This document shows positions 1 through 6,896 of a DNA stretch of 7,956 bases, piece after piece; the stretch's first letter is position 1; every line of letters begins with the position of its first letter. Origin of the DNA: Deltaproteobacteria bacterium UBA2385 (GTDB lineage Bacteria; Myxococcota_A; UBA796; UBA2385); the NCBI GenBank assembly GCA_002343455.1, contig DDSR01000280.1:1-7956 (forward strand), read 5' to 3'. The notes below the pieces were generated by a model. It did no database searches and was not told where the DNA came from. It saw nothing but the letters and a program-made list of their open reading frames with translations. Position numbers and translations under genes: made by a program.

Positions 1-1787
1 CCCGCGGCGCGGTCGTAGCCGATGCCCGGGGTGGCGTAGTAGCCGGTGCTGGACAGGCTCACCTGCCGCACCCAGCACAGGTTGGCCAGCGCGGCGAAGG
101 GCAGGCTGCCGGTGGGACCCCGGACCTCACCGTTCACGAAGACCATCTCCGAGGCGCTTCCCCCCAGCTCCTGCGCGGCGACCGCGGCCATCCGCTCGCG
201 GACGATGCGGCAGGCGTCGGCGACCGCCTGACCGTTCAGGTCGCTGCCGCTGCTGGCAGCCGTGGGCGAGGTGTTGGGCACCTTCTCGGTGCTGGTGTTC
301 ATCACCCGCACCGCGTCCACGGGCAGCCCGAAGGCGTCGGCGGCGACCGCCCGCATCTTGGTGTGCAGGCCCTGGCCCATCTCGGTGCCGCTGTGGTTGA
401 GCTGCACGGAGCCGTCGGTGTAGACCATGACCATCGCCCCGGCCTGGTTGAGTAGGGCGGCGGTGAAGGAGATGCCGAACTTGACCGGCTGCAGCTCGAT
501 GCCCCGCTTCAGCCAGGGCGAGGCGGCGTTGAACTCTTCGATCTCCGCTCGGCGCCGCTCCAGCTCAGCATCGACGCAGAGGCGGTCGTGCATCGCGGCG
601 ATGCGAGGGGCGGGCACCTGCTGGCCGTAGGGGGCCCGGTCGCGGGGGGAGTCGCCGTAGTAGCTGCGGCGCCGCACCTGCTCGCTGCGCAAGCCCAGGG
701 CCCGGGCGCCCTTGCGGATGGCGGCCTCGACGACGACCATGCCCTGGGGGCCGCCGAAGCCCCGGAAGGCCGTGTTGGTGGGCAGGTCGGTGTGGCAGAC
801 CCGGCCCTCGAAGCGCAGATGCTCGATGAAGTAGGCGTTGTCGAGGTGGAAGAGGGCCCGGTCCAGCACGGCCTGGCTGAGGTCGGCCGTGGTGCCCCCG
901 TCGCTGAAGAGCTCGGCGTCCAGCGCCAGCAGGCGGCCGTCGGCGGCGAAGCCGGCACGGTAGCGGCTGAAGAAGGGATGCCGCCCGCCCGTGCTGGCCA
1001 TGTCCTCCTCGCGGTTGAGGCGGACCTTGCAGGGGCGGCCGGTGCTCCAGGCGCCGAGCGCGGCGAGGCAGGCCGGCGCGGTGGCCTGGCTCTCCTTGCC
1101 GCCGAAGCCACCTCCCAGGCGGGGGACCTCGCAGACGACCCGGTGGGCGGGCAGGCCCAGCACGCGGGCGGCCATCTTCTGGGCCTCGGTCGGGTGCTGG
1201 GTGCTGGAGAGGATGCGGAAGTACCCCCCGTCCTCGGGCAGGGCCATGGCGACCTGGGTCTCCAAGTAGAAGTGGTCCTGGCCGCCGCTGCGCACCTCGC
1301 CCTCGACGACGACGGCCGCCGCCGCGAGCGCGGCCTCGACCTCGCCCCGGGCGATGATGTGAGGGCCACCGTGGGTGCGGCCGGCGGCGATGGCGGCGTC
1401 GATGCCCAGCACGGCCGGCGACGCCTCGGCATGCACCTTCACGGCGCGGGCGGCCTCGGCGGCCTGCTCGCGGGTCTCGGCCAGCACCAGGGCGATTCCC
1501 TGGCCGAAGAAGCGCAGCTCGGGCCCGCCTAGGAGGGGCTCGTCGTGGACCACGGGCCCGATCATGCCGTCGCCGGGGATGTCCCTGGCCTGGAGGATCG
1601 CCACGACGCCGGGCATGGCGCGGGCGGCCTCCAGATCCAGGTCCTGGAGCAGGCCGCGGGCGACCGGCGAGCGCACCAGCACGCCGTGCAGCAGGTCGCG
1701 GGGCTCGGGGAGATCGTCGACGAAGCGGGCGGTGCCGCAGACGTGGCCGCGGGCGCTCTCGTGGGGGGCGGGTTCGTGCAGGCTCAT
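1..1787 (-). CDS. xdhB: Xanthine dehydrogenase, molybdopterin-binding large subunit (C-terminus cut by window edge)
   Basis: Catalytic subunit of cytoplasmic xanthine dehydrogenase, which hydroxylates hypoxanthine to xanthine and xanthine to urate at a molybdenum cofactor and passes electrons to XdhA. The frame from ATG at 1785-1787 stays open to base 1, giving 595 residues of a family that is usually about 770-800. What is visible: the N-terminal a/b hammerhead region (about 10-125), GGQDHFYLE (168-176, conserved Gln170), GGGFGGKE (225-232), TAFRGFGGPQ (339-348), APYGQ (385-389) and GTEMGQG (467-473), all molybdopterin-subunit signatures. Glu232 and Arg342 correspond to bovine xanthine oxidase Glu802 and Arg880, which bind and orient purines and are replaced in aldehyde oxidases, so a purine substrate is favoured. 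The catalytic Glu near the C-terminus lies outside the window. The start overlaps the xdhA stop as ATGA, with GGTGA 4 bases upstream, indicating translational coupling. An xdhC maturation gene would be expected further left. Confidence 0.96.
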   Translation of the reverse strand, partial: MSLHEPAPHESARGHVCGTARFVDDLPEPRDLLHGVLVRSPVARGLLQDLDLEAARAMPGVVAILQARDIPGDGMIGPVVHDEPLLGGPELRFFGQGIALVLAETREQAAEAARAVKVHAEASPAVLGIDAAIAAGRTHGGPHIIARGEVEAALAAAAVVVEGEVRSGGQDHFYLETQVAMALPEDGGYFRILSSTQHPTEAQKMAARVLGLPAHRVVCEVPRLGGGFGGKESQATAPACLAALGAWSTGRPCKVRLNREEDMASTGGRHPFFSRYRAGFAADGRLLALDAELFSDGGTTADLSQAVLDRALFHLDNAYFIEHLRFEGRVCHTDLPTNTAFRGFGGPQGMVVVEAAIRKGARALGLRSEQVRRRSYYGDSPRDRAPYGQQVPAPRIAAMHDRLCVDAELERRRAEIEEFNAASPWLKRGIELQPVKFGISFTAALLNQAGAMVMVYTDGSVQLNHSGTEMGQGLHTKMRAVAADAFGLPVDAVRVMNTSTEKVPNTSPTAASSGSDLNGQAVADACRIVRERMAAVAAQELGGSASEMVFVNGEVRGPTGSLPFAALANLCWVRQVSLSSTGYYATPGIGYDRAA

Positions 1788-3217
1788 AGGATCACCGTGC
1801 CGACGTGGTCGGCGTGCAGCGCGCGCTGTTCGTGCCGGGCGGTCTCCAGCTGGAAGCCCAGCAGCAGGTTGCGGGCGAGGCTGCGGCGGAAGGCGGCGCT
1901 GCCGCGGTGGTCGTCCATGGGCTGGAAGTCCTGGTCGAGCGAGGGCAGGGCGGCGCGCAGGGCGCTCGGCGTCCAAGGCTGCCCCAGTAGGGCCGCCTCG
2001 GTCTGAGAGGCGCGGGCCGGCGTGGCGGCCATTCCCCCGTAGGCGAGGCGGAGGTGGGTGATCCGGCCCTCCTCCTCGCGCAGCGCGAAGCAGGCGGCGA
2101 CCGCGCTGATGTCCAGCTCGCGGCGGCGGCTGACCTTGTAGGCGCCCAGGCGCGTGCCCGGCGCCGGCCGGGGGATCTCCACGGCGGCGATCAGCTCGCC
2201 GGGACGCAGCGCGGTCTGGCGGTAGCCGGTGAAGAAGGAGGCGATCGGCACGCGGCGCTCGCCCGAGGCGGAGGCCAGCAGCAGGAGGGCGTCGAGCGCC
2301 AGCAGGACCGGGGCGAGGTCGCCGATCGGCGAGGCGTTGGCGAGGTTGCCGCCCAAGGTGGCCCGCTGCTTGATCGGCCGGCTGCCGAAGTAGCGCAGCA
2401 TCCGGTGCAGGACCGGCAGGCCCTCGGCGCTCCAGGCCTCCAGCTCGGTCAGGGGCAGGGCGGCGCCGAGGCGGATCCGCGCCGGCTCCTCCTCGATGGC
2501 CCGCAGCTCGGGGATGCGCTCCAGGCTCAGGAGCGAGGGGAAGCGGCGGTGGCGCAGGTTGACGTCCAGGGCCAGGTCGCTGGCCCCGCAGACGATGCGG
2601 GGCGGGTCCTCGGCCAGCAGGACCAGGGCCTCGTCCAGCGAGGTCGGGGCCTGGAAGCGCTGGCCCTGAGCTTCGTACCGAACGGGGCCGCCCGGGGGAG
2701 GATCCGTCGGCAGCAGGCCCGGCGGGCAGCTCCCGGCGACGGCGCGCAGGGCCTGCTGGATGGGGCGGTAGCCGGTGCAACGACACAGGTTGCCGCTGAG
2801 CTGGTCGTCGAGGCGCCAGTCGTCGGCGGGCGCGTCGGCCAGCTCCGGGCGATGGGCCGCCTCGACCAGGACGCTGACGAAGCCCGGCGTGCAGTAGCCG
2901 CACTGGCTGCCGTTGAGCTCGATCATCGCCTGCTGGGCGGGGTGCAGGCCGCCATCGGGGTCCAGCGCGGCCAGCCCGGCGGCGGTCCACAGGCGGCGAC
3001 CGTGCATCATCGGCAGCAGGACCAGGCAGGAGTTGACCGCCCGCAGCGCCCCCTCCTCGTCCTGCACCAGGACCGTGCAGGCCCCGCAGTCGCCCTCGTT
3101 GCAGCCCTCCTTGGCCGCGGTGAAGCCCGAGGCGCGCAGCCATGCCAGCAGGGTGGTGTCGGGGCGGGGGCCCTCGACGACTCGATGATGTCCGTCGACC
3201 TGGAGGTGCAGTGCCAT
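1784..3217 (-). CDS. xdhA: Xanthine dehydrogenase, iron-sulfur/FAD small subunit
   Basis: Electron-transfer subunit of xanthine dehydrogenase: takes electrons from the Mo centre in XdhB through two [2Fe-2S] clusters to FAD and on to NAD+. The 477-residue length matches bacterial XdhA (about 480). N-terminal ferredoxin-like domain: CNEGDCGAC gives Cys39, Cys44, Cys47, with Cys64 in VNSCLVLL. Second cluster domain: CGYC (Cys106, Cys109) and CRC (Cys145, Cys147). FAD domain from about 180: VCGASDLALDVN (209-220), TLGGNLANASPIGD (287-300) and KVSRRRELDIS (361-371), followed by the C-terminal CO-dehydrogenase-flavoprotein-like domain. The start was placed at the ATG at 3215-3217 because homology begins there (MALHLQVDG); the open frame runs upstream to 3547, but that extension is Arg/Gly/Pro-rich and overlaps the neighbouring gene in another frame. 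No strong ribosome site precedes this ATG, so coupling to the upstream small gene (32 bp away) is plausible. The Gly-Gly usual in the FAD loop reads Gly-Ala here (211-212). Confidence 0.96.
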   Translation of the reverse strand: MALHLQVDGHHRVVEGPRPDTTLLAWLRASGFTAAKEGCNEGDCGACTVLVQDEEGALRAVNSCLVLLPMMHGRRLWTAAGLAALDPDGGLHPAQQAMIELNGSQCGYCTPGFVSVLVEAAHRPELADAPADDWRLDDQLSGNLCRCTGYRPIQQALRAVAGSCPPGLLPTDPPPGGPVRYEAQGQRFQAPTSLDEALVLLAEDPPRIVCGASDLALDVNLRHRRFPSLLSLERIPELRAIEEEPARIRLGAALPLTELEAWSAEGLPVLHRMLRYFGSRPIKQRATLGGNLANASPIGDLAPVLLALDALLLLASASGERRVPIASFFTGYRQTALRPGELIAAVEIPRPAPGTRLGAYKVSRRRELDISAVAACFALREEEGRITHLRLAYGGMAATPARASQTEAALLGQPWTPSALRAALPSLDQDFQPMDDHRGSAAFRRSLARNLLLGFQLETARHEQRALHADHVGTVIL

Positions 3218-3249
3218 GGTCCGATGGTACCCGAAACGAGGGTCGCGCC

Positions 3250-3495
3250 CTATACGCCCAGGTTGTTGAACATCCCGGTCAGCTCCGGGTCGTCCAGGAA
3301 GAGCTCGTCCACCAGGTCCGAGGCGATCAGCGTCGCCGAGAGGAAGGGCCCGAGCTGGGCGAAGGCGCCTTGATCGCCCAGCGCCTCGATCAGCTCGGCC
3401 ACCAGGGCCTCCTGGCTGGCGCCCTCGGCCAGGGCGATGCCGCCCTCTTCCACGAGGCGTGCGACGAAAGCGGACATGACGCGGGGGATGAGCAT
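3250..3495 (-). CDS. Small uncharacterised protein, first gene of the xdh operon
   Basis: I do not recognise this 81-residue protein. It looks like a genuine gene: third codon positions are almost all G/C in this frame, it has clear amphipathic helical patterning (about residues 6-21, 26-43 and 51-68), an acidic C-terminal part (DELFLDDPEL) and no low-complexity Arg/Pro runs such as appear in the shadow frames here. It has no signal peptide, membrane segment, cysteine or obvious catalytic motif, so it is probably a small soluble helical protein. It lies 32 bp upstream of xdhA on the same strand and is probably co-transcribed with it. The ATG at 3493-3495 has no good Shine-Dalgarno sequence (GGGCC 6 bases upstream is weak); an in-frame ATG six codons further in is an alternative start without a better site. 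The general pattern resembles short helical families such as DUF507, but I cannot assign it. A role in XDH expression, cofactor insertion or something unrelated cannot be told apart from sequence. Confidence 0.68.
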   Translation of the reverse strand: MLIPRVMSAFVARLVEEGGIALAEGASQEALVAELIEALGDQGAFAQLGPFLSATLIASDLVDELFLDDPELTGMFNNLGV

Positions 3496-3498
3496 AAG
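3471..3498 (+). promoter_or_regulatory. Weak candidate sigma70-type promoter for the two-component operon
   Basis: CGGACA (3471-3476) and CATAAG (3493-3498) each match four of six positions of the -35 and -10 consensus and are separated by 16 bp. Transcription would begin near 3505, giving a leader of about 35 bases carrying GGAGG (3523-3527) ahead of the regulator ATG at 3540. The -10 would sit over the start codon of the divergent small gene. Matches of this quality arise by chance in GC-rich DNA, so this is only a candidate. Confidence 0.2.
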
Positions 3499-3539
3499 AG
3501 TGGCCCGCCGATAACCGGCAACGGAGGTCCCGGCCGATC
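3496..3539. promoter_or_regulatory. Divergent intergenic region with a short dyad
   Basis: These 44 bp separate the leftward small-gene/xdhAB operon from the rightward two-component operon, so they and the flanking gene starts must hold both sets of control signals. The visible elements are the only AT-rich spot, ATAA at 3511-3514, framed by an inverted repeat GCCG-ATAAC-CGGC (3507-3519), and GGAGG at 3523-3527 as the likely ribosome site of the regulator gene, 12 bases from its ATG. The dyad is short and could be chance. An operator for the adjacent regulator is possible but is inference from position only. Confidence 0.3.
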
Positions 3540-4289
3540 ATGAGCACCCAGCGAGTCCTGGTGGTGGACGACGACAGCCGCCTGCGAGAGGTGGTGCGCT
3601 ACGCCCTGGCCCGCGCCGGCTTCGAGGTGATGGAGTCCAGCAACGGCCGGGACGCCCTGGCCCGCATCGCCGAGCTCCGGCCGGACCTGGTGGTGCTGGA
3701 CGTGATGATGCCCGAGCTGGACGGGCTGGACCTCTGCCGCGAGCTGCGGCGCAGCAGCAGCGTGCCGATCGTCTTCCTCTCCTCCCGCGGCGAGGAGGTC
3801 GACCGCGTCCTGGGCCTGGAGCTGGGCGGGGACGACTACCTGACCAAGCCCTTCTCGCCCCGCGAGCTGGTCAGCCGCGTCCGCGCCGTGCTGCGGCGCA
3901 GCGCCCCGGTGGCGCCCGGTCGGGATCCGGTCGAGACGCCGACGCCCCCGCCCGAGGACGAGGAGCCCGCCCTGCACGAGGGCCAGATCCGCCTGGACCC
4001 GGTCGAGCACCGGGTCGTGGTCGCGGGCCAGGAGGTCGAGCTGACCGCGACGGAGTTCAAGATCCTCCAGGTGCTGCTGCGCCGGCCGGGGCGGGTCTTC
4101 AGCCGCAGGGACCTGGTCGACCGGGCCTACCCGGGGCGGCACTTCGTCAGCGATCGCACCCTGGACAGCCATATGCGGCGGATCCGCCAGAAGCTGCGCG
4201 ACGCGGCCGAGGCCGCCGGCGACCTCGGCCACGCCCACGACCCGATCGAGACGGTCCACGGCGTCGGCTACCGGATGAGGAAGGCCTGA
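3540..4289 (+). CDS. OmpR/PhoB-family response regulator, CreB-like
   Basis: DNA-binding transcriptional regulator activated by phosphorylation from the adjacent kinase. Receiver domain, residues 4-120: acidic pair Asp10/Asp11, phosphoacceptor Asp54 in VVLDVMMPE, Ser81 in the position usually held by the switch Thr/Ser, and Lys103 in LTKPF. The stretch GEEVDRVLGLELGGDDY and FSPREL resemble CreB. A long Pro/Glu/Asp-rich linker (about 121-147) leads to a winged-helix effector domain (about 148-247) with the recognition-helix segment DRTLDSHMRRIRQKLR and the terminal wing VHGVGYRM. All catalytic residues are intact, and the 249-residue length is slightly above normal because of the linker. The start is supported by GGAGG upstream and by immediate receiver homology. 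The kinase follows after 3 bp, so the pair is co-transcribed. Targets are unknown; the divergent xdh operon is a positional candidate. The symbol creB is not assigned because orthology cannot be shown by eye. Confidence 0.95.
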   Translation: MSTQRVLVVDDDSRLREVVRYALARAGFEVMESSNGRDALARIAELRPDLVVLDVMMPELDGLDLCRELRRSSSVPIVFLSSRGEEVDRVLGLELGGDDYLTKPFSPRELVSRVRAVLRRSAPVAPGRDPVETPTPPPEDEEPALHEGQIRLDPVEHRVVVAGQEVELTATEFKILQVLLRRPGRVFSRRDLVDRAYPGRHFVSDRTLDSHMRRIRQKLRDAAEAAGDLGHAHDPIETVHGVGYRMRKA

Positions 4290-4292
4290 GCG

Positions 4293-5825
4293 ATGGCGTC
4301 GGCTCCGAACCGCCGGCCGCGCCTCCCCCTCTGGATCTGGCTGGGCCTCTCCCACCTGCTGGCCCTGGCCCTGCCGGTGACGGCCTTCCTGGGCTCCGGG
4401 GCCTTCGCGACCGACCTGCAGCGCCAGACCCGCAAGAGCCTGGAGTACCAGTCGGTGCTGCTGGAGCTGCTGATCCGCAGCGAGCTGGACCACGCGCGCC
4501 AGGGCCAGCCCCAGGCCGGCATCGAGACGGTGGCCGCCCGCCTTCAGCCGGCCATCGAGGAGTTCGCCCACGCCAGCTACGCGGGGGTGCGGGTCGTGGG
4601 CATGGACGGCCGGGTGGTGGCCTCGACCGGGCCGATGCTGGGGGTCGATCTCTCCGGCCGGCCCGAGGTGCGCGAGGCGCTGGCCGGCCGGCCCGGCTGG
4701 ATCGAGCGCAAGCGCCCCCCGGAGGCGCCGGATCGGGGCACCCCGGCCAGCGAGCCCAGCGAGGGGGCGCGGGTCTACGTCGCGACCCCGCTACGCCTGG
4801 GGCCCGGCCCCGAGGATGAGCTGATCGGCGCCCTGCTGCTCTCGCGCACGCCGCGAGGGACCTGGCAGGTGCTGGCCAATATGGGCCCCCGCTTGGACCT
4901 GAGCCTGGGCGTCGCCCTCTCGGTCACCCTGGTGATGGCGGGCCTGCTCTCCTGGGGCTTCTCGCGCTCGATCCGGCGCCTCTCCCACTCGGCCCACCGC
5001 CTCTCCGAGGGCGGGATCTCCATGACCAGGGTCGCCGACGAGGACCCCTGGTCGGGCTCGGATCCCGACCTCGCCCTCTCGCGCGACTCGCGCATCGCCG
5101 AGGTCGCCCTGCTGGCCGAGGACCTGGGCAGCATGGCCGACCGCCTCCAGGCCCGGCTGCACTACATCGCCGAGTTCGCCGGCAACGTCAGCCACGAGTT
5201 CAAGACGCCGATCGCCACCTTGCAGGGGACGCTGGAGCTGCTGGACGACGACCCCGAGATGCCCGCCGAGCAGCGGGCCCTCTTCCTGGACAACGCCCTG
5301 AGCGAGCTGCACCGCAGCCGCCGGCTGGTCGACGGCCTGCTGGCCCTGGCCCGGGCGGACCAGTCGCGGGTCCGGGCCGAGGTCGACCTGGACGAGCTCT
5401 GCCGGGACCAGGCCCTGGACCGACCCCAGGTCCGGCTGCTGGGCAGCGCGGGGACGGTGCTCGGGGACCTCGACCAGCTCGACGCCGCCCTCTCCAACCT
5501 GGTGGACAACGCCCTGCTGCACGGCGGGCCCACGGTCGAGGTCGAGCTGCGCGCCTTTCGGGACGAGCTGGGCGCCGGGGTCGAGGTGATCGACAACGGC
5601 CCCGGCATCGTCGAGGCCAACCAGGCCCACATCTTCGACCGCTTCTTCACCACCGCCCGGGAGTCCGGGGGGACGGGGCTGGGCCTCGCCCTGGTGAAGC
5701 TGGTGGCCGAGGCGCACGGCGGCGAGGTGGAGGTCGAGAGCCGGCCGGGCCGGACCGCCTTCCGCTTCTGGATCCCGCACGCGCCGACCGCGAACGGGCG
5801 AGCCGCCCCAGCCCGAATGCGATAG
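4293..5825 (+). CDS. Membrane sensor histidine kinase, CreC-like architecture
   Basis: Inner-membrane sensor that autophosphorylates and presumably phosphorylates the preceding regulator. Order in 510 residues: short cytoplasmic N-terminus; first membrane helix about 11-34; extracytoplasmic sensor about 35-200; second membrane helix about 201-224; HAMP-like linker 222-290 containing an acidic/Ser-rich stretch; dimerisation/H-box AGNVSHEFKTP with phosphoacceptor His301; N-box SNLVDNALLHG (401-411, Asn402 and Asn406); G1 DNGPGI (434-439); F-box FDRFF (448-452); G2 GGTGLGLAL (459-467). All kinase motifs are intact. The sensor contains GMDGRVVASTGPMLGVDLS followed by a hydrophobic VYVATPL...LIGALLLS pattern, a Cache/PAS-like arrangement also seen in CreC. 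Its ligand is unknown. The Ala/Pro/Arg-rich tail after about 495 is probably disordered. The start 3 bp after the regulator stop implies co-translation; GAGGAAGG lies upstream within the preceding gene. Confidence 0.94.
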   Translation: MASAPNRRPRLPLWIWLGLSHLLALALPVTAFLGSGAFATDLQRQTRKSLEYQSVLLELLIRSELDHARQGQPQAGIETVAARLQPAIEEFAHASYAGVRVVGMDGRVVASTGPMLGVDLSGRPEVREALAGRPGWIERKRPPEAPDRGTPASEPSEGARVYVATPLRLGPGPEDELIGALLLSRTPRGTWQVLANMGPRLDLSLGVALSVTLVMAGLLSWGFSRSIRRLSHSAHRLSEGGISMTRVADEDPWSGSDPDLALSRDSRIAEVALLAEDLGSMADRLQARLHYIAEFAGNVSHEFKTPIATLQGTLELLDDDPEMPAEQRALFLDNALSELHRSRRLVDGLLALARADQSRVRAEVDLDELCRDQALDRPQVRLLGSAGTVLGDLDQLDAALSNLVDNALLHGGPTVEVELRAFRDELGAGVEVIDNGPGIVEANQAHIFDRFFTTARESGGTGLGLALVKLVAEAHGGEVEVESRPGRTAFRFWIPHAPTANGRAAPARMR

Positions 5826-5867
5826 CGCCGCGTCGACGGCGGGTCAGGCCAGCGGTCCGGAGCGGCG

Positions 5868-6896
5868 ATGAGCGAAGCGCAGCAGCAGGCGGCCTTGGAG
5901 GCGCTGCTCGCTTCGCCGGCGATCGAGCTCCGGCCGGGCGCGGCGGCGCTGCTGCTGGAGGGCCGCCTGTCGGTCGAGCAGGCCTTCCAGGCGGGGCTGC
6001 TGCGCGGCCTCGACCCGACGACCTGCGCCGCCTGGGCCCAGCCGACGCCCCCTCCCCTCCCCCCTGCCCAGGAGATGGCGGGAGCGCAGACCATGGCGGG
6101 AGGGGCGGTGCGGGTCGACCCGGAGGAGGCGCGGGCCTTCGCCGAGGCGATCGGCGCGCAGGGAGACTGGGGGGCGGGTCCCGACGCGGTCGCCCACCCG
6201 ATGCTGCACGCCCGGCTGCTCTACCCGCTGCTGCGGGCGATGATGCGGGACCCCCGCCTCGGGCCCGTCCCCCTGGGCGCCGCCAACGGGCGTGTGCTGC
6301 ACGGCCAGCACGACGCGCGCTTCTTCTCGGCGCTGCGGCCGGGCGATCGCCTCAGCGCTCGGGGCGAGCTCGATCCTCCGCGGGTCGGCCCCCGCGCGAC
6401 GGTGCTCTCGGCGCGGCTGTGGCTGCGGAAGGCCGGCCTGCCGGTGGTGGAGGCCCGCAGCACCTTCCTGCTCCCCCAGGTCACGGGCCCGCCTCGCCCC
6501 GGCCTGGTCCTCCCGCCGCTGCGCCCCCCCGACGCCGAGCGCGAGCTGCACATCGCCGAGGACCAGGCCCTGCGCTACGCGCGGGCCAGCCTGGACGACA
6601 ACCCCATCCACGTCGATGATTCGGCCGCCCGGGCCGCTGGCCACCCCGGCACCATCCTGCATGGGCTATGCACCTTGGGACTGGCCGGGGAGCAGGTCCT
6701 GGCCGAGCTGAGCGGCGGCGACCCCCGAACCCTCTCCCGGTTGGCCGGGCGCTTCCGCAGACCCGTTCGACCGGGGCAGAGCCTGCACCTGCGGCTCTGG
6801 CGGAGCGCGCTCGGCGCTCGTTTCGATCTTCGGGACGAGGATGAGCGCCTCGTGCTCGACGAGGGGATCGTCGAGCTGCAGAGGAAGATCCGATGA
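5868..6896 (+). CDS. MaoC-type (R)-specific enoyl-CoA hydratase (hydratase 2), double hotdog, with N-terminal extension
   Basis: Probably adds water to a trans-2-enoyl-CoA to give an (R)-3-hydroxyacyl-CoA. The C-terminal hotdog (about 225-340) carries YARASLDDNPIHVD (237-250) and GTILHGLCTLG (261-271), very like the hydratase-2 domain of peroxisomal MFE-2; Asp243 and His248 match its catalytic Asp/His pair. The central hotdog (about 81-205) lacks that motif but contains LHGQHDARFFSALRPGDRL, typical of the non-catalytic half. Residues 1-57 are an unrecognised helical Ala/Leu-rich segment joined by a Pro-rich linker (59-66). The chosen ATG has GGAG 5 bases upstream, and codon use is coding-like throughout; in-frame ATGs at 6075 and 6093 (the latter with GGGAG nearby) are alternative starts that would give a conventional two-hotdog protein. 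It lies 42 bp after the kinase and overlaps the PGI start as ATGA. Substrate chain length and pathway (beta-oxidation, PHA precursor supply, other acyl-CoA routes) cannot be decided. Confidence 0.88.
   Translation: MSEAQQQAALEALLASPAIELRPGAAALLLEGRLSVEQAFQAGLLRGLDPTTCAAWAQPTPPPLPPAQEMAGAQTMAGGAVRVDPEEARAFAEAIGAQGDWGAGPDAVAHPMLHARLLYPLLRAMMRDPRLGPVPLGAANGRVLHGQHDARFFSALRPGDRLSARGELDPPRVGPRATVLSARLWLRKAGLPVVEARSTFLLPQVTGPPRPGLVLPPLRPPDAERELHIAEDQALRYARASLDDNPIHVDDSAARAAGHPGTILHGLCTLGLAGEQVLAELSGGDPRTLSRLAGRFRRPVRPGQSLHLRLWRSALGARFDLRDEDERLVLDEGIVELQRKIR

Noticed and set aside
509..1432. Long minus-strand open frame of 307 codons
   Set aside because: It lies out of frame inside xdhB, and its product is Arg/Pro/Ala low-complexity. 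The frame showing XDH motifs is a different one that runs off the left edge.
2054..3373. Plus-strand open frame of 439 codons antisense to xdhA
   Set aside because: A product dominated by Gly/Ala/Gln/Arg without domains is typical of antisense frames in GC-rich genes; the opposite strand encodes a clear XdhA.
3218..3547. N-terminal extension of the xdhA frame up to an ATG at 3547
   Set aside because: The extra 110 residues are Arg/Gly/Pro-rich with no resemblance to XDH and overlap the whole 81-residue gene in another frame. XdhA homology starts exactly at the ATG at 3217.
3390..4571. Minus-strand open frame of 393 codons across the response regulator
   Set aside because: Antisense to a regulator with every conserved residue in place; the Gln/His/Gly-rich product is a shadow.
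5826..5841. Possible terminator hairpin CGCCG-loop-CGGCG after the kinase gene
   Set aside because: The stem is only 5 bp, no T-run follows, and such GC dyads are common by chance in this composition.
6046..6068. Pyrimidine-rich C tract that could look like a regulatory or frameshift-prone element
   Set aside because: It simply encodes the Pro-rich linker in the hydratase frame, and the frame is coding-like on both sides, so no frameshift is needed.
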